The notes under the pieces were generated by a model that was given only the letters and a program-made list of their open reading frames with translations, had not been told where the DNA came from and searched no databases. The position numbers were made by a program, and so were the translations under genes. This document shows, piece by piece, positions 25,007 to 37,945 of a DNA stretch of 64,000 bases. Each line of letters starts with the position of its first letter. Position 1 is the stretch's first letter. Source of the stretch: Casuarius casuarius (taxonomy: Eukaryota; Chordata; Aves; Casuariiformes; Casuariidae); the NCBI GenBank assembly GCA_003342895.1, contig PTFA01000012.1, positions 7,178,252 to 7,242,251 on the forward strand. Direction: 5' to 3'.

Positions 25007-27352
25007 TTCCCCCCTCCCCCTGTTTCGCCCAAATGTAAAATTATGTTGTGCAAGGGCCTGATCTTATACTTAATTTTTATCCGTTTAAAATTTCCATCCA
25101 GTTGATGAAACTGCGGTTAAAAACAAAATTTGTAGATGAAGTAGGCCTATATTTAAGTAGAATATACAGATGTTAGGCATGCATGCGTAATGATCTCATT
25201 AGAGATTTAATTTCTTTGCTTTGTCAGGTAATTCCAGGTTATTTGTATTATTATTATTTTTCTTTTTTACTCTTGCGAGCAGTCTTCTGAAAGGTATGGA
25301 TCACCAGACATTTCCCTGTAATATTAAGCTGTATTCTGGTGATTTGTTCTGACTGTTACCATGCCTAACTCTACAGTGAGAATTGAAAGCTGCTGCACAG
25401 AAACCCCCATATTAATGATCAGGTTTCTCGGTAGCTTCCTTCTGGTAATTCACATGCCAAGTAGATATTTGTAACAGACTCGGTATAAATGTCTTCTGAC
25501 TTCATGAAGTTGGACAAAATAGGAAGCACCTGTTTATTTCTCAGTCACTCGAAAATATCTTTTCGGATTCCAAAACTTTAAGTTAAAGCATTGTAACTCT
25601 GTACGTGTTGGAATGTAATCACTTCTCTCTGCCGCTGTTCTTCAGAGCTCTTGCCTGTTAAATGCACCTACCATATGTACTGTAAGAGAAAGCATAATTT
25701 CTAAGCATCAGCACCTCCTGATTTGATACTCTTTAGTAAATGTGTTAAATACGGTTTCAAGTCTTAGGGTTTCTTCACCAGTTCTACTTTGTGCAAGTTT
25801 TGTTTTCCTCTGAAGAAAAGAGCTAAATAGCTGGAAAGTTGGTTAGATATGTCTGGGGAAACATGAAGCACTTCAGCCATGTTATGCTTGTAAAAGAAAA
25901 GCATATTGGAAAAAAAAAAAAACAGAGAAACCCTCAAAATTGTTGCATAGAAACCAATGAATCAAATCATAACATACTGTAATATCTCAGAATTCATTTT
26001 TGAATTCAATTTCATTGATTGATCAATAGATCACAGAAGTGAAGAGATTCAATTCTATGTAAATGGAAAGAATGAGTCTTGCATCACTGCTTGCATGAAT
26101 GATTTTGGACAGCTTTGGTCTGTTTTTGACAAGCTGAAAACAAAGATGAAGTCTATATTTAGTTGTTTGTGATGGAATCTTTTGTGTCGTCCTTAAATTA
26201 ATGAAATATCCAAGTTTGATGATGATTAATATAATGAAGTTTTTTTTATGTGCATCTTTTATGAATACTTGAATGCAGATCTAGTATAGCTGCCAAACAG
26301 TTGGCGAGTTGCCAGCATGGCTTTTAGTATAGATCTGAGCACTTGCGTTTCATTAGAAGCCTTTTCAGTGCATGCGCCCTCACATTGAGATGGAAGAGAT
26401 TTACTTAAACATGATAATTTAAATTCTGTTTCATTTCAGAATTCTTCTTTGCTATTTCATCTTTTCGTTGTATTTTGACCATGGTTTCTAGGGACTGGAA
26501 GATAGGGTTGAGGTTTTTTTCCTTAAGTATTTATTTTTATAAGAATTACTAAATAATACATTTTAAAGATTTTGATCTTACTTACGATCTGAAATTTGTC
26601 TCCTGCCAGAATTGGTATGCTTAATAAAAACACTAGTATATGTCAGTGGTAACACACTCATTAGTGCAGTGTTATTTTTTAGCATACTTAAAACTTTTAA
26701 AATTTTTGAAATTGAAAGGCGTAATCAACTAAAAGGAGATGTAGGGGCAGCTAAGGTTAAAGTTAATGCAGCGAGGAGAGTAATGGCTTAAGCTGAAGTA
26801 ACCTTAATACACAAACGATAAAAGCAGTATTCAACTAATATGTAAAGCAGTTTGATTGATCTCAGTAGTAGTTTTTGTGCAGCATTTCCAGTTGTATTAA
26901 AAATAAAATATTCTCTCAGCCTGCAAGAAGTGCCAAAACGTTTAATCTTAGCTGATAGAATTTAGAAATCTTGTTTCTTGCCCTGTGACTGGGTGGTGGT
27001 TCTTGGGGTGTTTTGTTTGGCTGGCTTTTGCTGCTTGTAGGACACATTACAGTTTGTGTGTGGAAATACTCCAGGCTTTGGCTTTTGCGTATTAGGCTTT
27101 CTGATGTTTTTCCTACCATGCAGAGTAGGAATTCCAGTGGGAGTTTTGCCTATCAATATTAAACATATCGGTCTCTCTGTCTCTATGGGTGGGAGGGGAG
27201 GAGAGGGAGGAATCAACAGACTTGGTGCATTCTTCACTGGGCTGGGCTAAAGCTTGTGAAAGTACTAATGTATTAGAAAGCCTCAGCAGGGATTTGCTGA
27301 GAACTAATGCTGTAATGTGTTAGTCATCCTTTATCTGCTTCTATTTTTGCAG

Positions 27353-27773
27353 GTTCTGAAGGATGACTGACGTGGGTTTCTGTGATGCCACTTAGAGTCT
27401 CTGTCACTGTGGATTGATAAGTAACCTGCAGATTTCACTGTACGACGCGGGGAGAAACCATCAGGAGTGCCACTCCGCTTCGGCTCCTTAAGTGGACGAA
27501 AGTACAGTGTCATCTATCTGCAAGGGAAGATTCTTCAACAGATTTTTACAGCTAATAATAAAGACAACATAGCATCATCCACCTTCCTGATTTACAGTGC
27601 ATCACCTTCCAAGACAGATGGTCTGTCAAAAGCTGTAGGATGCCTGCAGAGCACACAATAATGAAGTAGTGAATTGATATCGCTGCTGCTGCCTAATTGT
27701 CAGGATCACAGCCGAGAGAGCTGCGCTGCCCTTTTTCTGCTCCCTTAATCGGGCCAGGAACAGCAGGGTGGAC
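27353..27773 (+). other. PAM: Candidate 5' untranslated part of the PAM start-codon exon
   Basis: A pyrimidine-rich acceptor, CTGCTTCTATTTTTGCAG, ends at 27352. From there to the start codon there is no donor that clearly removes the interval, and the sequence is less AT-rich than the flanks, with CpG around 27445-27500. If the exon begins here, the 5' UTR part is 421 nt and holds short upstream ORFs at 27363-27395 and 27385-27417 and a longer one at 27467-27661. Alternative acceptors ending at 27714, 27763 or 27766 (the last two after CTTTTTCTGCTCCCTTAATC) would give a much shorter UTR. A promoter within this interval is also possible. Only the proximity to the ATG is certain. Confidence 0.4.
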
Positions 27774-27865
27774 ATGGCTGGCCTCGTTAACAACCTGCTA
27801 ATACTGTTTCTTGTTTTCCAAAACAGCTGTTTGGGGTTCAGGAGCCCACTTTCTGTCTTCAAGAG
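27774..27865 (+). CDS. PAM: PAM coding exon 1: start codon, signal peptide, propeptide
   Basis: PAM converts C-terminal glycine-extended peptides to alpha-amidated hormones and neuropeptides in the secretory pathway. This exon gives residues 1-30 plus two bases of codon 31. It starts MAGLVNNLLILFLVFQ, a charge-poor N terminus with a hydrophobic core at residues 8-15, and a likely signal cleavage after the NSCLG at 17-21. Then comes FRSPLSVFK, which with the next exon completes the Lys-Arg at 30-31 that ends the PHM propeptide. FRSPLSVFKR is the sequence I know from mammalian PAM. The start is supported by the strong context GACATGG (G at -3 and +4) and by matching the mammalian start MAG. The donor is AAGAG|GTGGGT, phase 2. 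Confidence 0.96.
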
Positions 27866-29039
27866 GTGGGTTATGCAGGAAGACCTTGTGTTTTGAATGC
27901 ATGCTTTCTTAGGGCTGCCGTCCGTTATTATATAATGGAAGTATGAAAAAGTATGTCCTGCCTAAAAATGTGCATGATATTTGTTGGGTTTTGCTCCCTT
28001 ATTCTGAACAGTTTTTCTGTAATTTTGAAATGGCGTTCTTTTGTCATGTGAAAGACAGGAAGTCTATTGTTTTACCCTCAGGTTGCTCTCTAAAATGTGA
28101 ATTTTCTGTATTAGAATGATTAAACAGTAATTAACAAATTTTCATAGAACCCCACAGGTGTATTTAAGACTTTACACAGTGAGTAAATATATGTCACCTA
28201 CCCCGTTAGTTTGCAATATAAACTGATGGCTCTTTAATGAGAAAGCATTAACTAGCTTAAAATGAGAGAATTCTGGGGGTTTTCTGGGGTCTTGAATGTA
28301 AAGTTGCGTAGACAAATTTGGAGGTAGCACATACAAGAGAAATAGCCTCTTAACTCTTCAAAAAAGTGTATTATTGTGTATGAGGTACATCGTGCATTGT
28401 AGTTTAGTGTCATTTATATGTATTTATTCAAAATTTATATTGGGGTTGCATCATGTCTCAGATGTTTTATTCTTCATAGTGATCTACTTTTTTTTCCTTT
28501 TATGCTGCATTCAGTACAGACCTCCTTAACAATCATGTGAAGTTGTAAAACTTACTGTTTTACTTTGGCATTTAATGGGAAGACAGACTTGCTATTAATG
28601 ACATAGTGTTTGGAATTAAAAATTTCCCCTTTGCACATCATTTCGATTTAATCTGTATTGAATTCTACATCAGGTATGTAGCCATAAAGAAAAAAAAATC
28701 TTGAATGATTAACAGCATTTGAAATATTTTTGTGAATTGATTCTTTATCTGTACACAGATGTATCTCAGACTATTATTTAGATGAGCTGGCAGGTTACAT
28801 TTAGTATTCTATTATTTTTAACCTAATGCTTTCCAAGCTAGTCTATCTGATTGTTCGTAGGAGCTGCTTCAAAATATGCTTGATAACGAAGATGTTTTTC
28901 CTGAGTTGACAGAGGGGTGAAGTTCCCAAATCACTTTGGGAGTCACTCAGAGTTGTTAAACTTTGTTTTGAAGCCCCATCTTTTTAGAAGGATATAACAA
29001 AAGTCAGTATTTTTGAAATCTTTCCTTCTTCTTTTTAAG
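27866..29039 (+). other. PAM: PAM intron (1174 bp, phase 2)
   Basis: The donor is GTGGGT and the acceptor is the pyrimidine-rich CCTTCTTCTTTTTAAG. The sequence between is AT-rich, without a repeat or coding segment I recognise. Confidence 0.93.
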
Positions 29040-29160
29040 GTATAAAGATACTACTAGGTCTCTTTCCAATGAATGCCTCGGAAGCAACAGGCCAGTGATT
29101 TCACTTGGTCTGTCAGATTTTGCACTGGACATTCGTATGCCTGGGGTGACTCCTAAGCAG
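29040..29160 (+). CDS. PAM: PAM coding exon 2: N-terminal strand region of PHM
   Basis: This 121-nt exon completes Arg31 and encodes residues 31-71, ending exactly at a codon boundary. It contains SNECLG (40-45) and SDFALDIRMPGVTPKQ (56-71), nearly identical to the mammalian PAM N terminus. C43 corresponds to rat PHM C47, whose disulfide partner lies outside this window. Residues 46-55 (SNRPVISLGL) differ most from what I recall of mammals, which fits a loosely constrained linker before the first beta strand. The acceptor is CTTTTTAAG|G and the donor is AAGCAG|GTGAGA, a good consensus. Frame and phase agree with both neighbouring exons. Confidence 0.97.
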
Positions 29161-31157
29161 GTGAGACAAATGCAGTTTTTCTTATTGCCACTTATTCTTC
29201 ATTCTGTAAGCAAGGAAAAAAAAACTTTGCCTACAATAATAGCAAATGAGCAGGATAAAACAGGGTAGCTTTCGTAGATATGCCAGTATATGCCAGAGAA
29301 GAGCAGAAATCAGAAAAGTTGCTTCAAATGAAAGAAAAGTCTTTTTGCTTGATTAACTTTTTGTAGTATGTTGGTTTCATAAACTGAAATGCTGAAGTTT
29401 ATTCTGAGGGCATAGCAGTGGAATAATATTGAAAGCAATGCAGAATATATTAAAACAAGGAGAATGACTTCTTTAAAGTGAAATATCTCCAGCTGTGCTA
29501 CTAAGACATAGTTGTTCTTTTTTATAGTCAGTGACACCAAATCTCAAATGCTGCCTCTGCATTTAGTTACGTTAAACTGAACATTGCCACAACTTAGGCA
29601 AGTTGAGAGAGACTAATCAAAGCATTTCATTAGGATAATAATTATGACCCAGCATTTTAAAGTCTTAAAATATCCTAGCAAAACTACTGTAAACAACTTA
29701 GAACAATATACTCTTTCTGATATTAAATTGCTTATCTTCTACTGAGCCAAATCAGTAAGAATGAAGAAAATTGAGATTTTTAACATGAGTATCTCTTAAG
29801 AATCACATAAAATTCTGAGTTTCTAGTGTCACTTTTGCAGGTAGTTTCATTAAGTGAGATGAAAATGATTGTTTTTTGCAGCCTGGCAAAGCAGGGAATT
29901 ACATATGTCATTAAAAGACCTTACTTTTCTTTTAAAGGGCTGCAGAGGCTTGGAAAGAACATGATGTTGTGCTGCAGTAGCTGATGACTCATTGTTGCAG
30001 ATAGCACTTTCAAAAAAAACTGAAGGGAAAAATGAGGGGTTTGGTTATTGGGGAGCACCCCTCTGAAATGTAATTTGGAGCAAGCTGTGTCATTCCAGTG
30101 AGTGCAGAACAGAAATGTAGTTTCTGCTAGAAAATCTCTATCTGCAACAAAATGTTAATCATCTTTCAGAAAGAGTGAAAATTATTCTCCATTTATCAGG
30201 CTGCATATGTGAAATTTCATGTGTTTTTGTGATCCAACCTTAGGAACCATTAGTTGAAGAGCTAAGAACATGATTAACTGTGAAGAGTTAGGTTACTTCA
30301 CTTTTTCTTTTTGTCCCCCTCCCCTTTTTCTTTTGAGAAAACTGTAGTGGGTTAATAAGAGAAAAAAATAATACTTTTCATTTATGTGGACCTGTATCCA
30401 AAAGTAGTCATGCAAACAGTAAACTTAACGTTTATGCTTTAGTTAAGATTTGGGGGAGGGATGGCAAAAAAGAGCAGCAGGACACAATTTAAACAGGTAA
30501 GGGAAATAATGAATAACTAGCTTTATATATTCTAAGTTTTGCTCATGTTTCACGTGCTCTCTTACTCTTCTACCCTCCCCCTCGCCCCCCACGCAGTGCC
30601 ACACACTAACTACACAAAAAAGTTGTCTCCTATTTAGACAAGTTAAATGCTGTTACGCTCAACAAGAAGTAACGACCAAAAAAATGATTTTCATTTGCTT
30701 GCACTCCACAGCAGGGAGTTCCCGGCAGCTTTGTAGGTCTAGCATGGCTAGTTTGTCTTTGTGGCAGAAAAATCATGGAAGGGAAGGAGTTGTCTTGACA
30801 GAGGAAATTTTTATGTAGTGCCTTCTTGCTTGTTAGCTGTCTTCTTTGTGTACCTCTTGGCCCTAATTGAGGACAGATGTGTGGGCTTAGTGAGTGTGGC
30901 TTTGCCACGAGTTCCGGTTGTCCATATGGATTGTTATATAGGAGCCTATATGGGAAAAGAAGGGGTTCATACTGCCAGGGCCTGTCGGCAAGTTTGTCTC
31001 CTGCTGTGAAAGATGCCAAAATAAAACATGAAATGAAATGGACAGGGGCACTTCAAGTGCTTTATTGTGAGCTCTTGGGAGACGTGTCACTATTTTGGTA
31101 ATACCCAACTCCAGTTCGAGTTCTCAATCATAACTATTTGTGTAGGAAAGAAAAAAA

Positions 31158-31170
31158 GGGGGGGGGGGGG
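31158..31170. repeat. PAM: Poly-A/poly-G tract (13 G)
   Basis: A short A run followed by thirteen G, inside a PAM intron and on the transcribed-sense strand, so the nascent RNA would carry the G run. Confidence 0.92.
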
Positions 31171-32214
31171 AGAAGGGGAGCATAAATTACTGAATATGAG
31201 AATGAATTAAAAATCTAGAGAACAAAATAATAGGTTTAGAGTCGCGTCAGTATGTTTAATGCTATCTGTTCTTCCCTTGCACTTTTTGTGAAGAGAATAT
31301 CTGGTGTTTCGGTTGTATTGCTGTGCTGTAATTTGATGCAGAGAAGTAGAAGTTTTATTCAGATCAGCAACTGGTTAATCTGAGGAATCAGGAGTGATGT
31401 ATTTTATGTGATGGGAAAGAACTTTCTTTAATGTTCTGCATGAAAGATACAGAAGTAATAGTGCAGATGGAAAAGGCTTCAAGAGGACAACTGAATAGCT
31501 ACAGTGCCAAAAAACAAGGCTGTATTGATTATTGAGATTAAACTCATAAAAGCTAGCAAAACTGTTAAGATAAATTTAGTCTCCTATTTGATTAAAAAAA
31601 TCTACTTGCTCATTTAATGTCTATATATCTTAATTATTTATCTTTTAAGAAAATTATACAAAGATACAGTAAAATATTCTGCTCATTTGTGATGCTGTTT
31701 TGTATAACTGAAGATGTTGAATATGTAAACAATGTATGTTGTTCAGTTGGGCACAAGTCAATGTAGTGTTCAAGCAAAGAATTCATGAAATCGTGGTCAG
31801 AAGGGTCACGTGAACATATGAGTTGTTCTAGAAGGGGTTAATTTCTTGGCTGTTTAGTCAAAAATAGCTCCAAGCTGGAAAAAGAAAGGACAGTACTGAA
31901 ATAACCTTACTGCTATGTTGAGTGCTTCCATAGCATCACTGCAGGCAATCACATTTAATTTTACTTTCCAAAGTCCTTGATATTCCAGCGCGGCCTTATT
32001 CCCTTGAGCTTCCTGGATAATTCTTGTGGGTTGAAAACAGATACTGAAAATTAACCTCTTTGGATTCTGAAAAGCCTAACCATCTGTGTGTATTCCTCGG
32101 AAACCGAGATGAATCTTTAGCCCTACCAGTAAGGGTGTATCTGTATTGCAAGCATTCACGTTGTTTCAGAAGGATTACTGTAGGGATCACTGAATTCTCC
32201 TAATGTAGAGGCAT

Positions 32215-32427
32215 ACAGCTAACCTACAGCTTAAACTCTGTAAAGTGTAAGCCTGGTCCACAGAGGAAATATGGGCAATGTTCAAATAGCAGGAGAAGGG
32301 GGGGAGGAGATTTTGTATGACCTGCTTAGAGAACACCATATAATGGTGATGGTGGTATAATTCCTAATGATTTGAACATGGCCAGAGCTAAGGTTGACAT
32401 CTGCCCTTGTATCTGTAGGTTAGCTGT
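32215..32427. repeat. Inverted repeat pair, possible MITE relic
   Basis: ACAGCTAACCTACAG at 32215-32229 is the exact reverse complement of CTGTAGGTTAGCTGT at 32413-32427, with 183 bp between. Just outside, the left flank AGAGGCAT aligns to the reverse-complemented right flank AGGGGTGC with only transitions, suggesting a longer decayed terminal repeat. A shared ATGTTCAAAT also occurs inside each arm, but at unequal distances (about 48 and 33 bp). The size and shape fit a small nonautonomous DNA transposon, but I cannot name a family and a chance stem is not excluded. Confidence 0.5.
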
Positions 32428-35400
32428 GCACCCCTACGTTAACAGAATTTGTAGTCTAGCTTTTCAAATATATCTTTTAAAGCTGCATTAAATTTAGTTC
32501 ATATGTATCACATGTGTTATCTAGGCTGTGGGGAAGATTGCCATGATAAATGTGGGGTTTTTTTGTTTTGTTTTTTTGTTTTGGTTTGGTTTTTTGTTCC
32601 AGTGACCACTAGAGCTAATAGGTGTGTGGAAAAATCTGTGCAGTATATCGGTACTTCAGACATGGCAGGGGCTGCAGTGCCTTTTGTGCCCTCTCTTAAA
32701 TAATTCAAATTTTTTCCAGCTTATAGAATATGGTGACCTTTCTAGGTTTTGATTTTTCTGTTTTTTGCTTTATGTTCTATGGCTGGAAACACCCCTTGGG
32801 GGAATCCATTAGAAGTGCCCCCTTACGTGGCTTGAGAAGAGTCCTCTAGCTGTGAAAATCTGGCCCTGAGTTGGGAAGGTCGTTCTTTCAGCAGAAGTGC
32901 CCAACGTGAGCAGTCACGTGAAACTGTCCCAAGCACTCCTTGTGAGCAGGGGGTCACTGAAGTGTGCATTCAAGCAATACACATCTGAAAATCAGTAAAG
33001 TAGATTTCTGGCTTGGTAAATAAATGTGTTTTACGTTCATTGGTGCTTTTGAACAGTACCACCTCTCTTAAGTGGCGAAAAAATATCCACAGTACTTAAA
33101 TGTTTTATGTTTTTTCTTAATGGTTGTTCCCGTTGCAAAGTGGGAAAAATCCAGCAAAGTATATAGTGCAAAGAATAGTTTCAGGGTGCTGTGGCGCTGG
33201 AGCACATCTAGGAGCTGTGGAGAGGAGAACCAGAGGCCTCCTTCAATTCTGAGGAAAACCTTCTATAATCATTCTTTATTAAGATAGTTATAAGAAAATT
33301 ATGCCTCTGCACACTAGCTTAATAGTGCACTAGGATGGTTTATTTAAAAATAAAGTGATAGCATTTTCCTTTCCCGGAAGAGACGCGATCAGCTCAGTTT
33401 GAAAACGTTTACTCTAGCAGCTTTGCAAGCCAGTAACACTGTTTTGCTGTTGTGAATATGTTTGCTAATAATCAGATACGAAATAATGATTAAAAAAAAA
33501 ACCTGTAGAGCAGTGGATACTGTATCTCAAGCTATTGTGTTCGTTAAAAGGGGTGGGGTTTTTTTGAATTAATTACTATTATGTATTTGAGGCTGGACAA
33601 ACTACTTTCACTTGAACTCAGTTTGCTCAATTAGTTTGTTACAGTATTGTTTCAGTTCTTAAATGTACAGTTGAAATGTCATAAATGTTACTGAACTGGT
33701 AAAAAGTGATAAAAGATGTTATTTGGTGGGATACTGTTAGTGTGGAAAGGTTATGTGTTGGGGGGGAGTTCTTGTCTAATGGGCTTTGCAAGTCTTTTTT
33801 GTAAACTACTTGATTTGAGCTTCCACCTGTAGGTTGTGATTTGAATACCTGTAGATTTCATTTTGTAGTTTAAACTACAATTTATAATAAATATTATAAA
33901 GCATAAATATATACCATACTTAAAAAAAACTACAGTTAAAACTGTTTTGTATAATACCTATAATATAGATGTGTACTATATAAATGTAATAAAACAAGGA
34001 GAAAATTTGATCTGTCAAGCATGGAGAAATTATCGTCACCTTTTTCTTTCCCTTCACTATCAAAATACAAGTGGGGATCTTGTCCCAAGATCCTAAGACT
34101 TGCACTGACTCTAGAGAAAATTGTGTGAATAACTTGGTGAAATTCTACAAGAAATAAATTTGGTTACTTGACTGATTTTGGATGCTGGTATAGCAAATAT
34201 CAATACCAGCAATTTCTAAGAAGCAATGCAATTTTTAGTGATGGCCATGGTTAATGGTTTTAAAGAAGGGTGGTGGTGGCAGGAAATGGGAAGGAAATAC
34301 TGTTGGATTCTTTTCCTCTTCCTCTGCCAGTATGCTTTTAAAAGTCAGACTGTGGCACTTTCAAAGTTCTGCTCATTTTCTTTCCATGTTTTTTGAAAAC
34401 ACTTGAATGGGTGGAGTTGTGCATACTGGAGCAATTGCATTTAATTTTTTTCTGCTCGTTTCTTAAATACTTGAGGTTTACATAGTAGTAATTTCTTTCT
34501 GAAGGCTGATCAAATATGTGCCGTTATGCTCACCGGCATACATACGATGAGGTAGAGAGAGAGGGGCAGAATTATTGTTGATTCTAGACTGAATGCCTCT
34601 TCTAATGCTTTAATGTTAGGATGTTTGTGTTCTTTTTGTGTGTGAAGGCTATAATTTTGACAATCTGAGATCAACTATCAGAATCTGTTTTGCTGGATCC
34701 AGTAGCTGATTACTCATTTGTTTATCTTATCTTGGTAGCTAAGTAGTACTTGGCTCATACATCAGAAACGAAATTGAAAACGCTCGACTATGCCAGGGCA
34801 AGCTTTCATGTCGGTAGCAGTGAAGACTTCAGAATGATCACGTTGATTGGCTGCATTATCCATTTGGCCCAGCAATCTTTTTTCTGACTAGACCTAATAG
34901 CAGATATTTATAGAAAGAGCATAAGAAGTAGGATAAGAGAGTAGGCACTGCAGTAACTAAAACATGCTCTCATGCTTCCAATAATAGGAAAAGTTCCTGG
35001 CTTTGAGGTTTGGTCCAGACAATCCTGTTTAATAGATCTTGGTCATTCTTTGGGTCATCAATCTATCAGATTTCTTTTTTAACCCATCTATAACCTTGGC
35101 TTTTTTTCTTTCCTCTTCAAATATGCTTCTTGGCTTTTTAGAAATTATTGGAAGCATTTTGAAAGGGAATACATTTAGGTTAATTTTGTGGGGTTATATC
35201 CTAGTTTCTCTGGTCTTGAAAAATACATTTGGATAGGGAGGAAGAGGAGATGACTTGCTGGGAAATAATATGGGCTGGCAGGCTGGAGCAGTAGAAGCAG
35301 GTGAGGGATATGAAACAATACTGAGTGATGTGCAATTGTAGCAGTTCAGTGGTTTGCCTGTGCTGATCATCTGTAGGCTTGTTATGCTAAAGGAACTGCT

Positions 35401-37945
35401 GGCCAGGATCTCCAGTTAATGAGATGAAGTGGCTTCTGATTATTTTGGAGAACAGTCTGAAGAGTAGCTGATATAAGGCAATACAAGTGATAGAGAATGG
35501 GGGGGAAGTAAAAAACTTAAAATATTTTTTTTTCAGTTTCTTCTCCAGAGCAGCAGGTGTAACTGACTTTTTAGTTTTTCACTCTCTTTTCTTAGATTAA
35601 AATCTGAACCTTCCTAAACACACATCAGATTACCTAAGAGCACTTCTCTAAGCTATACAACATAGAGTATTTCAGTATCAAAGAGGGAGGAGAAAGAACA
35701 TGAAAGAAAAAAGTTTAACTGGGACAATTACTACTTGTCAATGTATTAGAGCACTTGGTTAGGGATGCATCATTGATTTTCTGTAATAGCTAAGATAAAT
35801 GAGTAGCATGATGCCTGTTTTAATACATCTGTAATTTCCCATTAACAATTTTTGATTAAAAAATGAAAGAGAAGAAAATAAGAGTTGATCTAGGCTCTTA
35901 CCTCTGCAGATGTTATGACACAGGGTATAGAATCTCATTTCATCACACCTATGTTAAGCCCTTATACCTTCTTCTTAACTAATTTAATTCTTATTTGGGC
36001 AAACAGTACTTTCCAAAAATACATCTAGTCCTTGTTTGTAGCCTAGACTGTCTCCATTACTAAACTCAATTTATGATAAAAATAGAAAATCTACAATTTT
36101 ATTACTACCACACTGCCAAGCATTGCTGCTGTTGACTTTCAAAGTTTCAAAGTTTCCTAAATGTTTTTTTTTAAAAAAAATCTAGTTCTGAACCTAGAGA
36201 ATAGAAAAGGTAGAATATTTCCTTTTCAGTTTCTTTGAAAGCTTTCAAATGTTCAACTTTCATTCTGTAAATGCATATATCTAGGGTACACAAAGCCATT
36301 TACATCAATTGTCTACTGACCTTTGCTCATCTTTCCCATCTTCTAGCAAAGAAACACAAAAAACCGCTTCTTATCTGTGTACATCACTGCTTTGTGTAAT
36401 CACATACCGTTATCACCATTGTACCTGTCCTTCCCCCTCAGTCGCATCTAATTGTTTAAGTCTATTTACAGCATCCTGTTCTAAATTAGGTTTGAAGCTT
36501 CTTGTAGCAAGAACTTCATCTGTTTTGCACAAACCTTGTGAAAGTCCTATCAGATTTGGAGTTTGTGGATGTGCTATACCTGATGCAAGTACTGATGATC
36601 TTTTTTTTCTTTAAAAGCCTTAAGATTGAAAAAAGTTTAAAATAGTTAATAGTGAAGCTGTTACCCTGAAAGCCATATTGCTGGCCTTATAGATTACTCT
36701 GTTGCATATAAACACAACATGGCAGTGAACTAATTTCATTTAATAGAAATCCATATATTGTACAAGGTCTTTGGCAAAATGTCCTAGTAAAGCAGATGGT
36801 GTTCTAGATACTTCTGTAGGACCTGCTCCGCATTCAGGAGACAAAGATAAGGCTGACTTCATTCCTCGGTTTCAGGTAGTTCATACGCATTTGCAAACTG
36901 TAACTGTGTTGTAGCAGCGCATTACTGACTGTTTTGTTGATGGACGAAGACCACAGCATAAGAGCCTTTCAGTAGAATTGCCCAGTTATGGTTTTACTGC
37001 TTTCAAGGACTGTATTTGGTATTGTGAGTTCTTTCCTAAAGAGTCATGGTGCTTATTCGTGGAAAACCTGGATTTTCTTTGTGGCCGTTGGTCGGAGTTC
37101 ACTGTGTTTGCGTTTTAATTCATTCATCTTTTAATCCTGAAACACTGCTAGAGTTGACAGGTCGAACATTTTAAACTCAAGCCAAAAGCCTTTTAGGCCA
37201 CCAAGGCAGCTGTAGCATCTTGAAGACAGTATTTTTGATATGTTTTCTGCCTGGACTGCCCATTACACTATACCTAGGGGGGATCATCTGTGCAGTTGCC
37301 CCTGGAAATTGATAGTCCTATATATTGTTCAAAGACAATCACAAATCAAATTAGTTTTTGTACTAATTCTACTTCTTTTCCTTATTTTAAGAGGTATGTG
37401 AAGTTTGTTAGAATGTCCGGTGAAGAATATTTTTGTTGATTGTAATTGGAGTTAGATGTGTTAATCAAAAATAAATATACTTCTGTGTACATTTTTACAT
37501 TTTTATGGGCTAGTTGATATAGATCTTGGAATAGGGTGAAATACTGATTTAGGTAGAAATGTGTTTAGCAATTAAATGCCATTTCTTTTTAGAATGCAGT
37601 GAGTTTATAAATACTGAGAGAGTAGAGCATGCCAATCTTGAACAAAATAAATCAGAAGCTGAATAGTTCTTTTTGTTTTATATAGCATGCCCATTGATTT
37701 ATCCTGTATATTTTTAACCATCAGGAGGGTGCTGTTACCCGCTTCAAATTTGGGGGTGGGAGCGGAGTGTTTAACCCCTGCAAAAATAAATTCAGTGCTA
37801 AGTTTCATAGGAGTGCAATCTTCATACCAGTTTATTTAGTTCTACCACAGTCATCTTCAGAAAATGTACAGAATTTTGATGCTTCTGTTCATTCTAAGAA
37901 TGCCTGATTTTTAAGGTAATTTCTGTTCTTTTGTGTCTTTAATAG

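Larger units (their letters stand above)
1..27352. other. Noncoding DNA upstream of the PAM start codon (intron 1 or 5' flank)
   Basis: I found no coding exon on either strand here. The open frames are short, lack recognisable protein families and have no conserved pattern of splice sites. The stretch contains one CR1 fragment, two MIR-like relics, microsatellites, poly-G and poly-A tracts, a 31-bp tandem duplication and a few small GC-rich patches (about 10070-10250, 11850-11945, 16003-16110). No broad CpG island that would mark a housekeeping-type promoter is seen. PAM has a noncoding first exon far upstream in mammals, so the simplest reading is that most of this is PAM intron 1. That is inference, since the first exon is not identified in the window. 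Confidence 0.6.
29161..37945 (+). other. PAM: PAM intron (8785 bp, phase 0)
   Basis: The donor is GTGAGA and the acceptor is TTTTGTGTCTTTAATAG. The intron holds a 13-G tract at 31158, an inverted repeat pair at 32215/32413 and several poly-T stretches. No further PAM exon or nested gene was recognised on either strand. Confidence 0.93.

Noticed and set aside
30630..31019. 129-codon minus-strand frame with overlapping + strand frames
   Set aside because: Open frames on both strands over the same moderately GC-rich stretch indicate compositional shadowing rather than a gene.
36309..36614. 101-codon Ser/Cys-rich + strand frame
   Set aside because: Looks superficially like a small secreted protein, but has no signal peptide, no splice support and sits in an intron.
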